Source: Verrucomicrobiota bacterium (GTDB taxonomy: Bacteria > Verrucomicrobiota > Verrucomicrobiae > Limisphaerales > UBA11358). Taken from it: 15,152 bases of DNA. The notes under the pieces were generated by a model. The model saw nothing but the letters and a program-made list of their open reading frames with translations, was not told where the DNA came from and ran no database searches. A program made the translations under genes and the position numbers. This document shows positions 1 to 7,539 of the stretch, one piece after another; position 1 is the first letter of the stretch; the number at the start of each line of letters is the position of its first letter. The stretch lies in contig JACZKP010000187.1 in NCBI GenBank assembly GCA_014860005.1, positions 1 through 15,152 of the forward strand, read 5' to 3'.

Positions 1-2
1 TA

Positions 3-359
3 AGTCAGCTTGAATCACTTTACCTCGACCATACCCAGATTTCCGAAGCAGGTCTGGCAAATCTCGCGGCGCTAGCTCAACTCGACGCTCTGCGCCTCGA
101 CCACACCCAGGTAAACGACGCCGGACTACAACATCTGTCCAAGTTACCGCGACTTCGGTATCTTAGTTTGCAGGGGACCCGGATCACTGGGCGTGGATTG
201 CGCCACCTAAGCGGGTCTTCTACGTTGAAGTATTTGTTACTGCCGGAGGACATGCCTCATCCTGAAGAGTTGCACCGTCTTCATCAGGCAGTCCCTGAAT
301 GCTGGATTTACCTTGGAGGCCGATTCTGGTTAACCCCATCCCAATCAAGTTTGCGATGA
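3..359 (+). CDS. Leucine-rich-repeat protein, C-terminal part (5' end outside window)
   Basis: The open frame runs in from the left edge and ends at TGA 357-359; no start is visible. It shows three 24-residue leucine-rich repeats, each with an LxxT(Q/R)(I/V) strand segment followed by a GLxxL helix segment (LDHTQISEAGL, LDHTQVNDAGL, LQGTRITGRGL). The first two repeats are also alike at DNA level, 72 bases apart. After the last repeat comes a degenerate capping stretch ending WIYLGGRFWLTPSQSSLR. This short-loop LRR type is common in Planctomycetes and Verrucomicrobia, where it usually acts as a protein-interaction surface; the partner is unknown. The stop codon lies inside the start codon of the next gene (ATGA at 356-359), implying translational coupling. 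The LRR assignment is secure; the function of the whole protein is not known because its N-terminal part is missing. Confidence 0.8.
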   Translation, partial: SQLESLYLDHTQISEAGLANLAALAQLDALRLDHTQVNDAGLQHLSKLPRLRYLSLQGTRITGRGLRHLSGSSTLKYLLLPEDMPHPEELHRLHQAVPECWIYLGGRFWLTPSQSSLR

Positions 360-1012
360 AGCGACTTTCGCCAGCCGTTGCCGGGGAGTGGCTTTGCGTG
401 GCACTCATTCCTATCGCTTTGCTTTGCAGTCTCGTGAGTCCCGTTCTTTCTGCGAGCCAGATGATTTCTGTCCGCTTGGAAATGGACCTGCATTGGTTGA
501 GTTTCTTCACTGCTGTCGCAGGATTTTTCGGGAACGTGATTCTTCGAAGCAAACGAAACCCAAAGCTTGGCTTTAGCGACGTGGCAATGCTGGTTGCGCT
601 GATTATTTCGCTGGGATTGGTCGGGGCCGCTTGGGTGTTGAGCGACGCGACTTTCTTCGCGTGCAAAATCCGCACTACCCCCACCGCAACCTGGGATGCG
701 GCGGCGAAGGAAATGGATACCTTCGGTGCGCGAGTAATTCAGGAAGATGATGATGATTTTTGGTTTCCCATTGAGAAAGAGGATTTGTCCAGCGTGTTCG
801 ACCCGGTAGGAATGAGGAATGAATACGGCTTTGGCCGGGCGCAAATGGATACTTCCGGGAAACCGCAGGCAGATGTGTTAATTGTGTACGGCTACAAATC
901 GCGGCGATGGGGGCTGTACCAGGGAGAGAGAGTCAACCTTGTGGAACGCTGGCCCTACGCACGTATCAACGCGATACGAGAAAACTTGTTGTTTTTTGTC
1001 ACCCCGGACTGA
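356..1012 (+). CDS. Hypothetical three-helix membrane protein
   Basis: This is a 218-residue protein of no family I recognise. It has hydrophobic segments at about residues 12-31, 45-63 and 75-95, a run of four Asp at 131-134, and a soluble C-terminal half of about 120 residues rich in charged and aromatic residues. The frame is open from an ATG at 299, but I chose the ATG at 356 because it overlaps the upstream stop as ATGA and puts the first membrane helix close to the N-terminus. No clear Shine-Dalgarno sequence precedes it, which fits coupling to the LRR gene. It is probably an inner-membrane protein co-expressed with the LRR protein; whether they interact is inference. No downstream gene shares the operon, since a 528-base gap follows. 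Confidence 0.7.
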   Translation: MKRLSPAVAGEWLCVALIPIALLCSLVSPVLSASQMISVRLEMDLHWLSFFTAVAGFFGNVILRSKRNPKLGFSDVAMLVALIISLGLVGAAWVLSDATFFACKIRTTPTATWDAAAKEMDTFGARVIQEDDDDFWFPIEKEDLSSVFDPVGMRNEYGFGRAQMDTSGKPQADVLIVYGYKSRRWGLYQGERVNLVERWPYARINAIRENLLFFVTPD

Positions 1013-1540
1013 CGAGGCGGAGGCAGGGAACAACTTCGTTTTCAACCCACGGACGCGTTTCGCTGGAAAAACGACGGCCACCTTCTCGCACCGACAATGA
1101 GCTCTGGGTCAAATTCAAGGTGCCGCAGCGCGTGCATCGCAGAGCGCTCAAAATGAATGCAACTAAGCCTACGGCCAAAATACCTCGGACCTCGCGCGGC
1201 AAGCCGGTTTTCCATGGTTTGCAGGGGCGATCAGCGCCGGACAGTCCACGACGCGAGTTCCCCGCCTATTGCCAAACAAAAGGGGTCATTCCAGCGTCCG
1301 CTTCAGCAGACTACCCGCGCTGCGAAGACAAACCGGAGCGCGAAAATAAAGCATTGCCTGCGGGCGCGGGCCTGCTATTTTGACGCTCCTTTTTCGCCCG
1401 GTTTCAAGCCGGGTGAGGCGGGGAAACGGCTTGAAAGTTCCGCGTTCGCGTGGGCGCGGCAGGCTATAACAACATCAAAATCAATCCCGTGTTCCGCGGG
1501 ATGACCTGTCCGATGACGGGTTCTCAACCAAAGGAAAATC
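1013..1540. other. Non-coding stretch upstream of rpsB
   Basis: I see no convincing gene here; the open frames lack gene-like composition and ribosome-binding sites. A perfect GC stem, CCCGG at 1397-1401 with CCGGG at 1409-1413, extendable by two pairs, lies about 130 bases before rpsB. A good -10-like hexamer, TATAAC, is at 1465-1470, but no matching -35 sits at normal spacing: the TTGAAA at 1431 is 28 bases away. It is the best candidate for the rpsB promoter and would give a leader of about 65 bases. No known S2-binding leader motif could be recognised. Confidence 0.4.
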
Positions 1541-2386
1541 GTGTTAAGTATCGGCCTTAAGGAATTGTTGGAATCGGGCGTCCATTTCGGACATCAGACT
1601 CGGCGTTGGAATCCGAAGATGAAACCGTTCATCTTTGACGCGCGCAACGGCATTCACATCATAGACCTGAGCAAGACGCTCGTGCAGTTGGAAGCCGCGT
1701 GCGATTTCCTGGCGGACACCGTGCGCAAGGGGAACAAGGTGCTGTTCGTGGGCACCAAGAAACAGGCCCAGCAGGCAGTCAAGGAAACCGCCAAGGATTG
1801 CGGACAGTATTTTGTCACCGAACGCTGGCTCGGCGGTACGCTGACGAATTTTGCCACCATCAAGCGCTCCATCGGCCGGCTCAAAGAGATTGAGAAGATG
1901 GAGACCGACGGTTCGATCAGTAATTACGTAAAGCAGGAGCAATCCGTGCTGCGCCGCGAAGCGGCGCGGTTGCACAAGTATTTCGACGGTATCCGCGCCA
2001 TTGACCGGATGCCCGGCGCGATGTTCGTCGTGGACGTCAAGCGCGAGCACAATGCCGTGGCCGAAGCGCGCAAACTCAAAGTGCCCATCGTCGCGATCGT
2101 GGATACCAATTGCGATCCCGACCTGGTGGATTATCCCATCGCCGGCAACGACGACGCGATCCGCTCCGTGCGCATGATTCTGGCCACGGTGAGCCAGGTT
2201 GTGACCCGCGCCCAGGCGGAATTCGAGTCGCGCGCCTCCCGCCGCAAGACGGAGGAGCAGAGCGCAGCGGCCGAAGCCGTGGTGGCGGAAACCTCTCCCG
2301 CTTCGCCGGAAGCCGCGCCCGTCGCGCCCGTCACAGCGATTACGCCCATCGTGCCAGTCGCAACGGAAACCGCTCCGCCGGCGTGA
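1541..2386 (+). CDS. rpsB: 30S ribosomal protein S2
   Basis: S2 is an essential small-subunit protein that joins late in assembly, near the head-body junction by S1. The 281-residue product has the full family signature: [20 protein letters not shown] near residues 8-27, [41 protein letters not shown], the region [19 protein letters not shown], and [14 protein letters not shown] followed by IPGND-like [11 protein letters not shown]. About 50 C-terminal residues form an Ala/Pro/Glu-rich low-complexity tail, longer than in many S2 proteins. The start is GTG at 1541, preceded by AAGGA at 1531-1535 with good spacing; no ATG fits the conserved N-terminus. It lies 90 bases upstream of tsf, the usual rpsB-tsf order, and the pair is probably one transcript. 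Confidence 0.98.
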   Translation: MLSIGLKELLESGVHFGHQTRRWNPKMKPFIFDARNGIHIIDLSKTLVQLEAACDFLADTVRKGNKVLFVGTKKQAQQAVKETAKDCGQYFVTERWLGGTLTNFATIKRSIGRLKEIEKMETDGSISNYVKQEQSVLRREAARLHKYFDGIRAIDRMPGAMFVVDVKREHNAVAEARKLKVPIVAIVDTNCDPDLVDYPIAGNDDAIRSVRMILATVSQVVTRAQAEFESRASRRKTEEQSAAAEAVVAETSPASPEAAPVAPVTAITPIVPVATETAPPA

Positions 2387-2476
2387 TTCACCTGATAGCG
2401 CAGGCTCGCGGCGCCGGTCAACGGTGTTTTCGGGGCGGGCGCTCAACTGACAACTCTAAATTCTGGAAGATACTTT

Positions 2477-3316
2477 ATGGCTGAAATTACTGCCGCCATG
2501 GTGGCGAAACTCCGCGAGATGACCAACGCGGGCATGATGGATTGCAAGAAGGCGCTGGTAGAGGCAAACGGCGACATGGAAGCCGCCCTGACCATACTGC
2601 GCAAGAAAGGCGCGGCCACGGCCGCCAACAAGGCCACGCGTGAGGCCAGGGAGGGTGTCATCGCCCAATACCTCGCGCCCGGGGGCCGCCTCGGGGTGCT
2701 CGTCGAGGTGAACTGCGAAACGGATTTCGTCGCCCGCAATGACATGTTCCGGACCTTCTGCGATGACATCGCGAAGAAACTCGCCGCCGAGGCCAACGCG
2801 GACCTGGAGGCGGACCGTACCGCTGCGGTGGGCAAGATTCGGGAGAATATCAAGATTGCCCGGCATGCACGGATGGAAGTCGCCGGCAACGGACTGGTGG
2901 CCGGTTACATTCACACCGGCGCCAAGGTGGGCGTGCTGGTCGAAGTCGGCGCGGGCAAGGAAAGTACCACCGCCAACGACGAGTTCAAACAACTTGTCCG
3001 GGACATTACGCTGCAAATCGCCGCCGGCCACCCGCAAGTTGTGTCGCGTGAGCAGATCACCGCAGAGGTGATTGCCAAGGAAAAGGAAATTGCCGCCGAC
3101 CAGGTGAAGAACAAACCGCCGCAAGCCATCGCGAAAATCGTCGAGGGCAAACTGGAGAAGTTTTATCAAACCTGCTGTCTCGTGGACCAGGGCTTCGTGA
3201 AGAAGAATTCCGAGGTCAGCGTGAAGGAACACGTGGCTTCCGTCGCAAAGCAACTGGGCGATGAAATCACCATCCGCCGTTTCGTCCGTTTTCAAGTCGG
3301 CGAAGCCACAGCCTGA
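2477..3316 (+). CDS. tsf: Translation elongation factor Ts
   Basis: EF-Ts is the cytoplasmic nucleotide-exchange factor that releases GDP from EF-Tu. The 279-residue protein starts with the UBA-like N-terminal domain VAKLREMTNAGMMDCKKAL (about residues 9-27) and a lysine-rich second helix. The core motif CETDFVARNDMF (about residues 77-88), which contacts the EF-Tu nucleotide site, matches the family. A later core half has GYIHTGAKVGVLVEV, a dimerisation-type segment with VSREQI, and the C-terminal FVKKNSEVSVKEHV stretch. Length is normal. The ATG at 2477 is supported by GGAAGA at 2465-2470, six bases upstream. A strong terminator lies 26 bases after the stop, so pyrH and frr, which often follow tsf elsewhere, are not in this operon. 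Confidence 0.98.
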   Translation: MAEITAAMVAKLREMTNAGMMDCKKALVEANGDMEAALTILRKKGAATAANKATREAREGVIAQYLAPGGRLGVLVEVNCETDFVARNDMFRTFCDDIAKKLAAEANADLEADRTAAVGKIRENIKIARHARMEVAGNGLVAGYIHTGAKVGVLVEVGAGKESTTANDEFKQLVRDITLQIAAGHPQVVSREQITAEVIAKEKEIAADQVKNKPPQAIAKIVEGKLEKFYQTCCLVDQGFVKKNSEVSVKEHVASVAKQLGDEITIRRFVRFQVGEATA

Positions 3317-3342
3317 ACCAGCAATCAAGTCAATCACTGCAT

Positions 3343-3371
3343 GGCGTCCGCAAGGACGCCTTTTTTATTTT
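3343..3371 (+). terminator. Rho-independent terminator of rpsB-tsf
   Basis: A perfect 7-bp stem, GGCGTCC (3343-3349) with GGACGCC (3354-3360), closes a GCAA tetraloop of the stable GNRA class. It is followed at once by TTTTTTATTTT (3361-3371). It lies 26 bases after the tsf stop and separates the translation genes from the biosynthetic operon. Confidence 0.95.
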
Positions 3372-3482
3372 GCGGGATCGAGCGAGGCCTTATTCCAGCA
3401 GTCTGACCGCCGCGCCTGCATTTCAAGCCGGCGGCTCGACACCAACTTGCCCTCGATTTTGCGCGCCATCTGAGACGCCACG

Positions 3483-3512
3483 TTGACAGGACAAATCGCC
3501 TTGGCCTAAGCT
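3483..3512 (+). promoter_or_regulatory. Predicted promoter of the biosynthetic operon
   Basis: A perfect -35 TTGACA at 3483-3488 is followed after 18 bases by TAAGCT at 3507-3512, which keeps the TAnnnT core of a -10 box. Transcription would begin near 3519, about 18 bases before the ATG of the first ligase. The -10 is weak, so the exact site is uncertain. No operator-like inverted repeat was seen around it. Confidence 0.55.
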
Positions 3513-3536
3513 GGCCGCCGACGCACATCAGGCAGC

Positions 3537-4946
3537 ATGAATTTGACCGAATTGTTGGATGAGACTACCAGCCGTTGGCCGCACAAACCGGCGTTCATCG
3601 AAGGGGACACCATCGTTTCTTACACGGAGTTGGGGAACATTATTACCCGCCTGACCGCGCAGTTGCAGGCACTCGGGGTGGCTTCCGGAACGCGGGTCGG
3701 CTTGTGCTTCCCGAACGGCGTTGCTTACGTCGCACTGACTTTCGCCCTGTGGCGCATCCAAGCCGTGGTTGTGCCGATTCCGACGGAATGTGCCGCCGAG
3801 GAAGCTGCCACCATCGCTGAGACGATGCAGTTGGAAGCAATCCTGAGCCAGACATCTGCCGGGAACAGCGTGGCCATGTCGCCGGAGGGTTTCTTCACCC
3901 GGCTGACGCCGTCAAAGTCAGCGGACAATCACGGGTTGAATCTCGCTTTCATCCGTTTCACCTCCGGCACCACGCATGAACGCAAGGGAGTGGCGTTGTG
4001 TCACGACACCGTGCGGGACCGCATCGTCGCCGCCAACGAGGCGTTGCGCATCGGGCCGGAGGACACGGTGATGTGGTGTCTGCCGATGTCGCATCATTTT
4101 CTAATCACCATCGTGTTGTATCTGAGCCAGGGTGCGACCATTGTACTGATGCAGCAGGTCTTGGCGCATCCCTTCCTCGAAGCGGTGAATCGCTGGCGCG
4201 GGACGGTGTTGTATGCGTCGCCGTTTCATTATGCGTTGCTGGCGCGGGATTGTTCGGAGCTTGGTCTACCGTCTGTGCGCCTCGCGGTGTCCACCACGTG
4301 CGCGCTCCCGCAGGACGTCGCCGAGGATTTTTCCCAGCGCTTTGGCCTGCCGCTGTCGCAGGCGCTGGGCATTATTGAACTGGGTCTGGTGAGTTTGAAC
4401 ACCGACGACCCGCACGGGCGCTGGAATTCCGTGGGCCGCCCGCTTAACACGCATCGCGTGCGCATCGTGTCGCCCGACGCGGACGGCGTCGGTGAAGTGA
4501 CGATCGCTGGGCCGGGATTCTTTGACGCCTACGCCGCACCGTGGCTGACGCGGAACCATGTATTGCGCGATGGCTGGTTTTACACGGGCGACCTTGGTTG
4601 GTTGGACGCCGAAGGCTTCCTGTTTTTGGCGGGGCGCAAGACCGCCGTAATCAATCTGGCAGGGCGCAAAGTTTTCCCCGAGGAAATCGAGGCAGTCCTG
4701 AACCGTCATCCCGCCGTACGCGAATCCCGCGTGTATGGCCGGCGGCACGCGCATTTGGGCGAAGTGGTCGAGGCTGACGTGGTCCTGGCACAGCCGGACG
4801 CAGACCCGGAGTTGGTGCGCGACTTTTGCCGGGAGCACCTTGCTCCATACAAAACTCCCACGCGGCTGCACGTGGTCAGCACTTTGCCCCGCACTGTAGC
4901 CACGGGCAAAATCCGTCGCGAGTCCACCCTCATCCCGCATGAGTGA
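3537..4946 (+). CDS. AMP-dependent acyl/aryl ligase (adenylation enzyme)
   Basis: This 469-residue member of the ANL adenylating superfamily probably activates a carboxylic acid with ATP and passes it to the carrier protein encoded next or to CoA. Visible motifs are the phosphate loop FTSGTTHERKG (141-151), an A5-like ALGIIE ending in Glu281, the A7 motif YTGDLGWLD (349-357) with the ribose-binding Asp, the hinge and A8 region GRKTAVINLAGRKVFPEEIE (366-385), and the A10 motif TGKIRR with the likely catalytic Lys458. The loop is odd: canonical SGTTGxPKG here reads SGTTHERKG, with His for Gly and Arg for Pro. Length is slightly short but complete. The ATG follows AGG at 3530-3532 and a predicted promoter; the gene heads a six-gene operon and overlaps the ACP gene by 8 bases. 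The substrate cannot be read from the sequence. Confidence 0.85.
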   Translation: MNLTELLDETTSRWPHKPAFIEGDTIVSYTELGNIITRLTAQLQALGVASGTRVGLCFPNGVAYVALTFALWRIQAVVVPIPTECAAEEAATIAETMQLEAILSQTSAGNSVAMSPEGFFTRLTPSKSADNHGLNLAFIRFTSGTTHERKGVALCHDTVRDRIVAANEALRIGPEDTVMWCLPMSHHFLITIVLYLSQGATIVLMQQVLAHPFLEAVNRWRGTVLYASPFHYALLARDCSELGLPSVRLAVSTTCALPQDVAEDFSQRFGLPLSQALGIIELGLVSLNTDDPHGRWNSVGRPLNTHRVRIVSPDADGVGEVTIAGPGFFDAYAAPWLTRNHVLRDGWFYTGDLGWLDAEGFLFLAGRKTAVINLAGRKVFPEEIEAVLNRHPAVRESRVYGRRHAHLGEVVEADVVLAQPDADPELVRDFCREHLAPYKTPTRLHVVSTLPRTVATGKIRRESTLIPHE

Positions 4947-5193
4947 CGCGCGCGCGATCGAGGCGGAGTTGCTGGCTTTCCTGCAACGGGAAATCTTCGC
5001 GCCCGAGGTGGTCGTGACGGCGGACACTGATCTCGTGGCAGCGGGCTTCGATTCCATGTCGCTGGTGCGCGTGTTGTTGTTCGTCGAAATGACCCACGGC
5101 TTCTGGATTCCCGAGAAGGAGATCACTAGCGACGCCTTGCGCAATGTCCGCGCGCTGGCCGCCACGGTCGCCCGCCTGCTGCATGAACGGTAA
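4939..5193 (+). CDS. Acyl carrier protein (phosphopantetheine carrier)
   Basis: This is an 84-residue four-helix carrier protein. The GFDSMSLVRV motif holds Ser39, the expected 4'-phosphopantetheine site (canonical GxDSL; Met replaces Leu here). The preceding TDLVAAGF loop and the acidic N-terminal helix fit the family. As a dedicated carrier it would hold the acyl or aryl group activated by one of the operon's two ligases for oxidation and transfer. Its ATG overlaps the ligase stop by 8 bases and its own end overlaps the next gene by 11, with no Shine-Dalgarno of its own, so translation is probably coupled. It is clearly not the housekeeping fatty-acid AcpP: the fab genes are absent and the motif flanks differ. 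Confidence 0.9.
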   Translation: MSDARAIEAELLAFLQREIFAPEVVVTADTDLVAAGFDSMSLVRVLLFVEMTHGFWIPEKEITSDALRNVRALAATVARLLHER

Positions 5194-6454
5194 GCTTCAG
5201 TTCAACGGCAGCGATTATCTCATGCTCGGCTTCGATCATGAGTTGCGCCGGCAAGGATACGCGGGCAATTCCTGTCAGATCATTCTCGATCTCGCCGCAC
5301 CCATCTCGCCGACCGAATTGCAGGAGCGTCTGGGCGCCCTGAGGAAGAATTGTCCCATCATCTGCGCCCGACCCGGCGGATGGATTTCACCGCAGTGGAA
5401 ACTGCCGGATAGGGATGTGCCCGCTCCGCGCGTCCGGGTTCGCCAGGCCGAAGCCGCACTGCCGCAACGGTTGTTCAACGATCCCCTGGCCGCGCAGCGT
5501 GGCGAATTGCTGCGCTTTGATCTGATCGAACACACGGGCGGGCGGATGTCCCTCATTTTCACCTGGGCGCACGCGCTCATGGATGCGCCCGGCGCCGAAC
5601 AGTTTCTGGCCATGCTCGGCAGCGATGAAGAAACGTTGCCGGAAACGCCGCCAGCACCGCTGGCTGCCGGCAAACTGGGTCTGATAAAACGAATCAAACT
5701 TGGCTGGAAGAATCTGCATCAGCTTGATCAGTTCTGTCAGGCGGCACCGCGTTCCCTGGGCGTCCGGCATCCGGAGACTGTCAGCAACTTAAGCTATCGC
5801 GTGGAAAAGTTTTCCGCTGACGAAACTGCGCAAGCCCGTGGTCACAGCGCGCGATTGTGCGGAGTTCTCGGCGACGCCCAATTCCACGCCGCTGTTTCGG
5901 TGACGGAACTGCACCGCCTGCATCAATCGCTGGGTTGTTCCAGCCCCAGCTATGTGCTGCCCCTACCGGTTGGCCTACGGCCCAAGGGCAGTGCCGGACC
6001 GCTGTTTGGCAATCAGATTGGCATGTTGATGATCCAGTTCCTGCCTGAACAACTCAACTCCGTGGCCGACGCGGCGGTCGCCGTGAAATCACAGACCGCG
6101 CAGGCGCTGCGTGAAGGATTGCTCGACAGTGGACGCATTCTGGCCGAGTTGTTCCGCTTTCTGCCGCTGCCGCTTTACATGACGCTAATCAAGCATGGTT
6201 TGCGCGGTGAGATTGGCTCGCTGTTTTTCGGCGACACGGCGGCGGTCAATCCCCGGCTCACGAGCTTTCTCGGAGTGCCGGTCGAGGACTTTGCGCACGT
6301 AGCCGCGGTCACCCCTTCACCGGGCGTGGAAGTAATCTTCTATTACTTTCGCGATACGCTGCGGTTCACGGTGGTTCACTCGGCGAAGTCTCTCTCTGAA
6401 ACCGAGGCCGCCGGCTTCACCGCAAGCTTGCGGGCGCGGCTGCTGAACCCATGA
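5183..6454 (+). CDS. Condensation / wax-synthase-like acyltransferase
   Basis: This 423-residue protein resembles the CoA-dependent acyltransferase fold shared by NRPS condensation domains, PapA enzymes and WS/DGAT ester synthases. The key evidence is W128-A-H130-A-L-M-D134-A, an HxxxD active-site motif at the expected place in the first half. A second support is FGNQIGMLMIQFLP (275-288), matching the GN(R/Q)-type segment in the second lobe of ester synthases. It could move the carrier-bound acyl group onto an alcohol or amine. The frame is open further upstream, but ATG 5183 makes an 11-base overlap with the ACP and gives the natural N-terminus MNGKLQFNG. Only one His is present where many condensation domains have HHxxxDG. 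Overall similarity is remote, so the fold is likely and the reaction unproven. Confidence 0.65.
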   Translation: MNGKLQFNGSDYLMLGFDHELRRQGYAGNSCQIILDLAAPISPTELQERLGALRKNCPIICARPGGWISPQWKLPDRDVPAPRVRVRQAEAALPQRLFNDPLAAQRGELLRFDLIEHTGGRMSLIFTWAHALMDAPGAEQFLAMLGSDEETLPETPPAPLAAGKLGLIKRIKLGWKNLHQLDQFCQAAPRSLGVRHPETVSNLSYRVEKFSADETAQARGHSARLCGVLGDAQFHAAVSVTELHRLHQSLGCSSPSYVLPLPVGLRPKGSAGPLFGNQIGMLMIQFLPEQLNSVADAAVAVKSQTAQALREGLLDSGRILAELFRFLPLPLYMTLIKHGLRGEIGSLFFGDTAAVNPRLTSFLGVPVEDFAHVAAVTPSPGVEVIFYYFRDTLRFTVVHSAKSLSETEAAGFTASLRARLLNP

Positions 6455-7539
6455 GCACTTCCGTGGAGATTGCCGTTGTGGGTGCCGGTGCGGCGGGCAT
6501 CGCCGCAGCAGTCAGTGCGGCGCGGACGGGCTGCACGACGCTCCTGCTCGATCAACGACCCGCCGCCGGCGGCACGGGCGGCTTCAGCGGACTCACCACG
6601 CTGTGCGGCTTGTTCGATGACGAAGGCCGCTGGCTCAACGATGGTTTCGCGCGCGAGTTCGCCGAATCGCTGGCCGAATCGCCATCGCTGCAAATGGGCA
6701 AAGTCTGGGTGCTGCCGTATCGCCCGGAAAGATTCCGTCAGGCCGCCGCGACTCTGCTCGCTTCCTTCGCCAATCTACAAACGCGTTGGAACACCGCGCT
6801 AACCGGCGTGACGGTGGAACATGACCGCATCGTCCGCCTCAACGATTCTCAAGTTGGTGCGGTGATTGATTGCAGTGGCAGCGCGGAGGTCGCGCGCCTG
6901 GCAGGGCTTGATTGTCTGGCGACGGATGAAACTACGCAGGCTTCGGCCGTCATTTTTCCGCTGTGCGGCATGACGCGCGAATTGAACTCGCCCGCCGCCG
7001 TAGCGCAAGTGTTGTTGCCACTCGCCCGCGCAGGCTTTCCGCCGCTGAACTTCCAGCCCCACCCCGAGCCGGATACAATCACGGTGAAGTTCACCGGCCG
7101 CGCGGAGCAAGTGCCGGAACTGATTGCCTTCCTGCGGACAAAGGTAAATGGGTTTGAACATTGCCAGACGCCGCTCACCAGCTTTACGGCAGTCCAACGC
7201 CAGGGCCGCATGATTCCGGGCGAGTATTTGCTGACCGGCGCCGACGTGCTGGCGGGACAAAAATTCCCCGACGCCGTGGCGCGGGCCGCGTGGCCCATCG
7301 AACAATGGAACGCGGACGGCGTGGCGCGTTTCCGATATTTGCCGCCAGGCACGCAATACGAAATCCCGGCACGGTCATTGCAGGCGGCGCATGTGAAAAA
7401 TCTTTTCATGGCCGGCAAGACCATCAGCGCGGACGTGGACGCCATTGCCAGTACGCGCGTCATGGGATGTTGCCTGGCCACCGGCGCGGCGGCTGGCGTT
7501 CTGGCGGCAAATTACCTAAACTCCTTGCGCAGCAAATGA
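6451..7539 (+). CDS. FAD-dependent oxidoreductase
   Basis: This 362-residue flavoprotein opens with a Rossmann dinucleotide-binding motif, EIAVVGAGAAGIAAAVSA (GxGxxG at 11-16), an acidic residue at the end of the second strand (LLLDQR), and a GGTGG turn. A C-terminal FAD-closing segment, NLFMAGKTISADVDAIASTR then VMGCCLATGAAAG, is typical of the FAD_oxidored (PF12831) group. Such enzymes oxidise or reduce varied small molecules; here the substrate is probably the intermediate made by the neighbouring ligase and carrier, which is inference from position. No lysine-containing flavin-halogenase signature (GWxWxIP) is seen. The start ATG overlaps the upstream TGA as ATGA (6451-6454) and the 3' end overlaps the next gene in the same way. 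Confidence 0.82.
   Translation: MSTSVEIAVVGAGAAGIAAAVSAARTGCTTLLLDQRPAAGGTGGFSGLTTLCGLFDDEGRWLNDGFAREFAESLAESPSLQMGKVWVLPYRPERFRQAAATLLASFANLQTRWNTALTGVTVEHDRIVRLNDSQVGAVIDCSGSAEVARLAGLDCLATDETTQASAVIFPLCGMTRELNSPAAVAQVLLPLARAGFPPLNFQPHPEPDTITVKFTGRAEQVPELIAFLRTKVNGFEHCQTPLTSFTAVQRQGRMIPGEYLLTGADVLAGQKFPDAVARAAWPIEQWNADGVARFRYLPPGTQYEIPARSLQAAHVKNLFMAGKTISADVDAIASTRVMGCCLATGAAAGVLAANYLNSLRSK

Noticed and set aside
907..1383. Plus-strand open frame of 158 codons upstream of rpsB
   Set aside because: It begins inside the membrane-protein gene in another frame, has no ribosome-binding site and a composition rich in Arg, Pro and Ser typical of chance frames in GC-rich DNA.
1431..1470. TTGAAA and TATAAC as a rpsB promoter pair
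   Set aside because: The spacing is 28 bases, too long for a sigma-70-type promoter. Only the TATAAC remains a possible -10.
1544..3337. Long minus-strand open frames opposite rpsB and tsf (to 300 codons)
   Set aside because: They are antisense shadows of highly biased, GC-rich coding sequence; both opposite-strand genes are certain.
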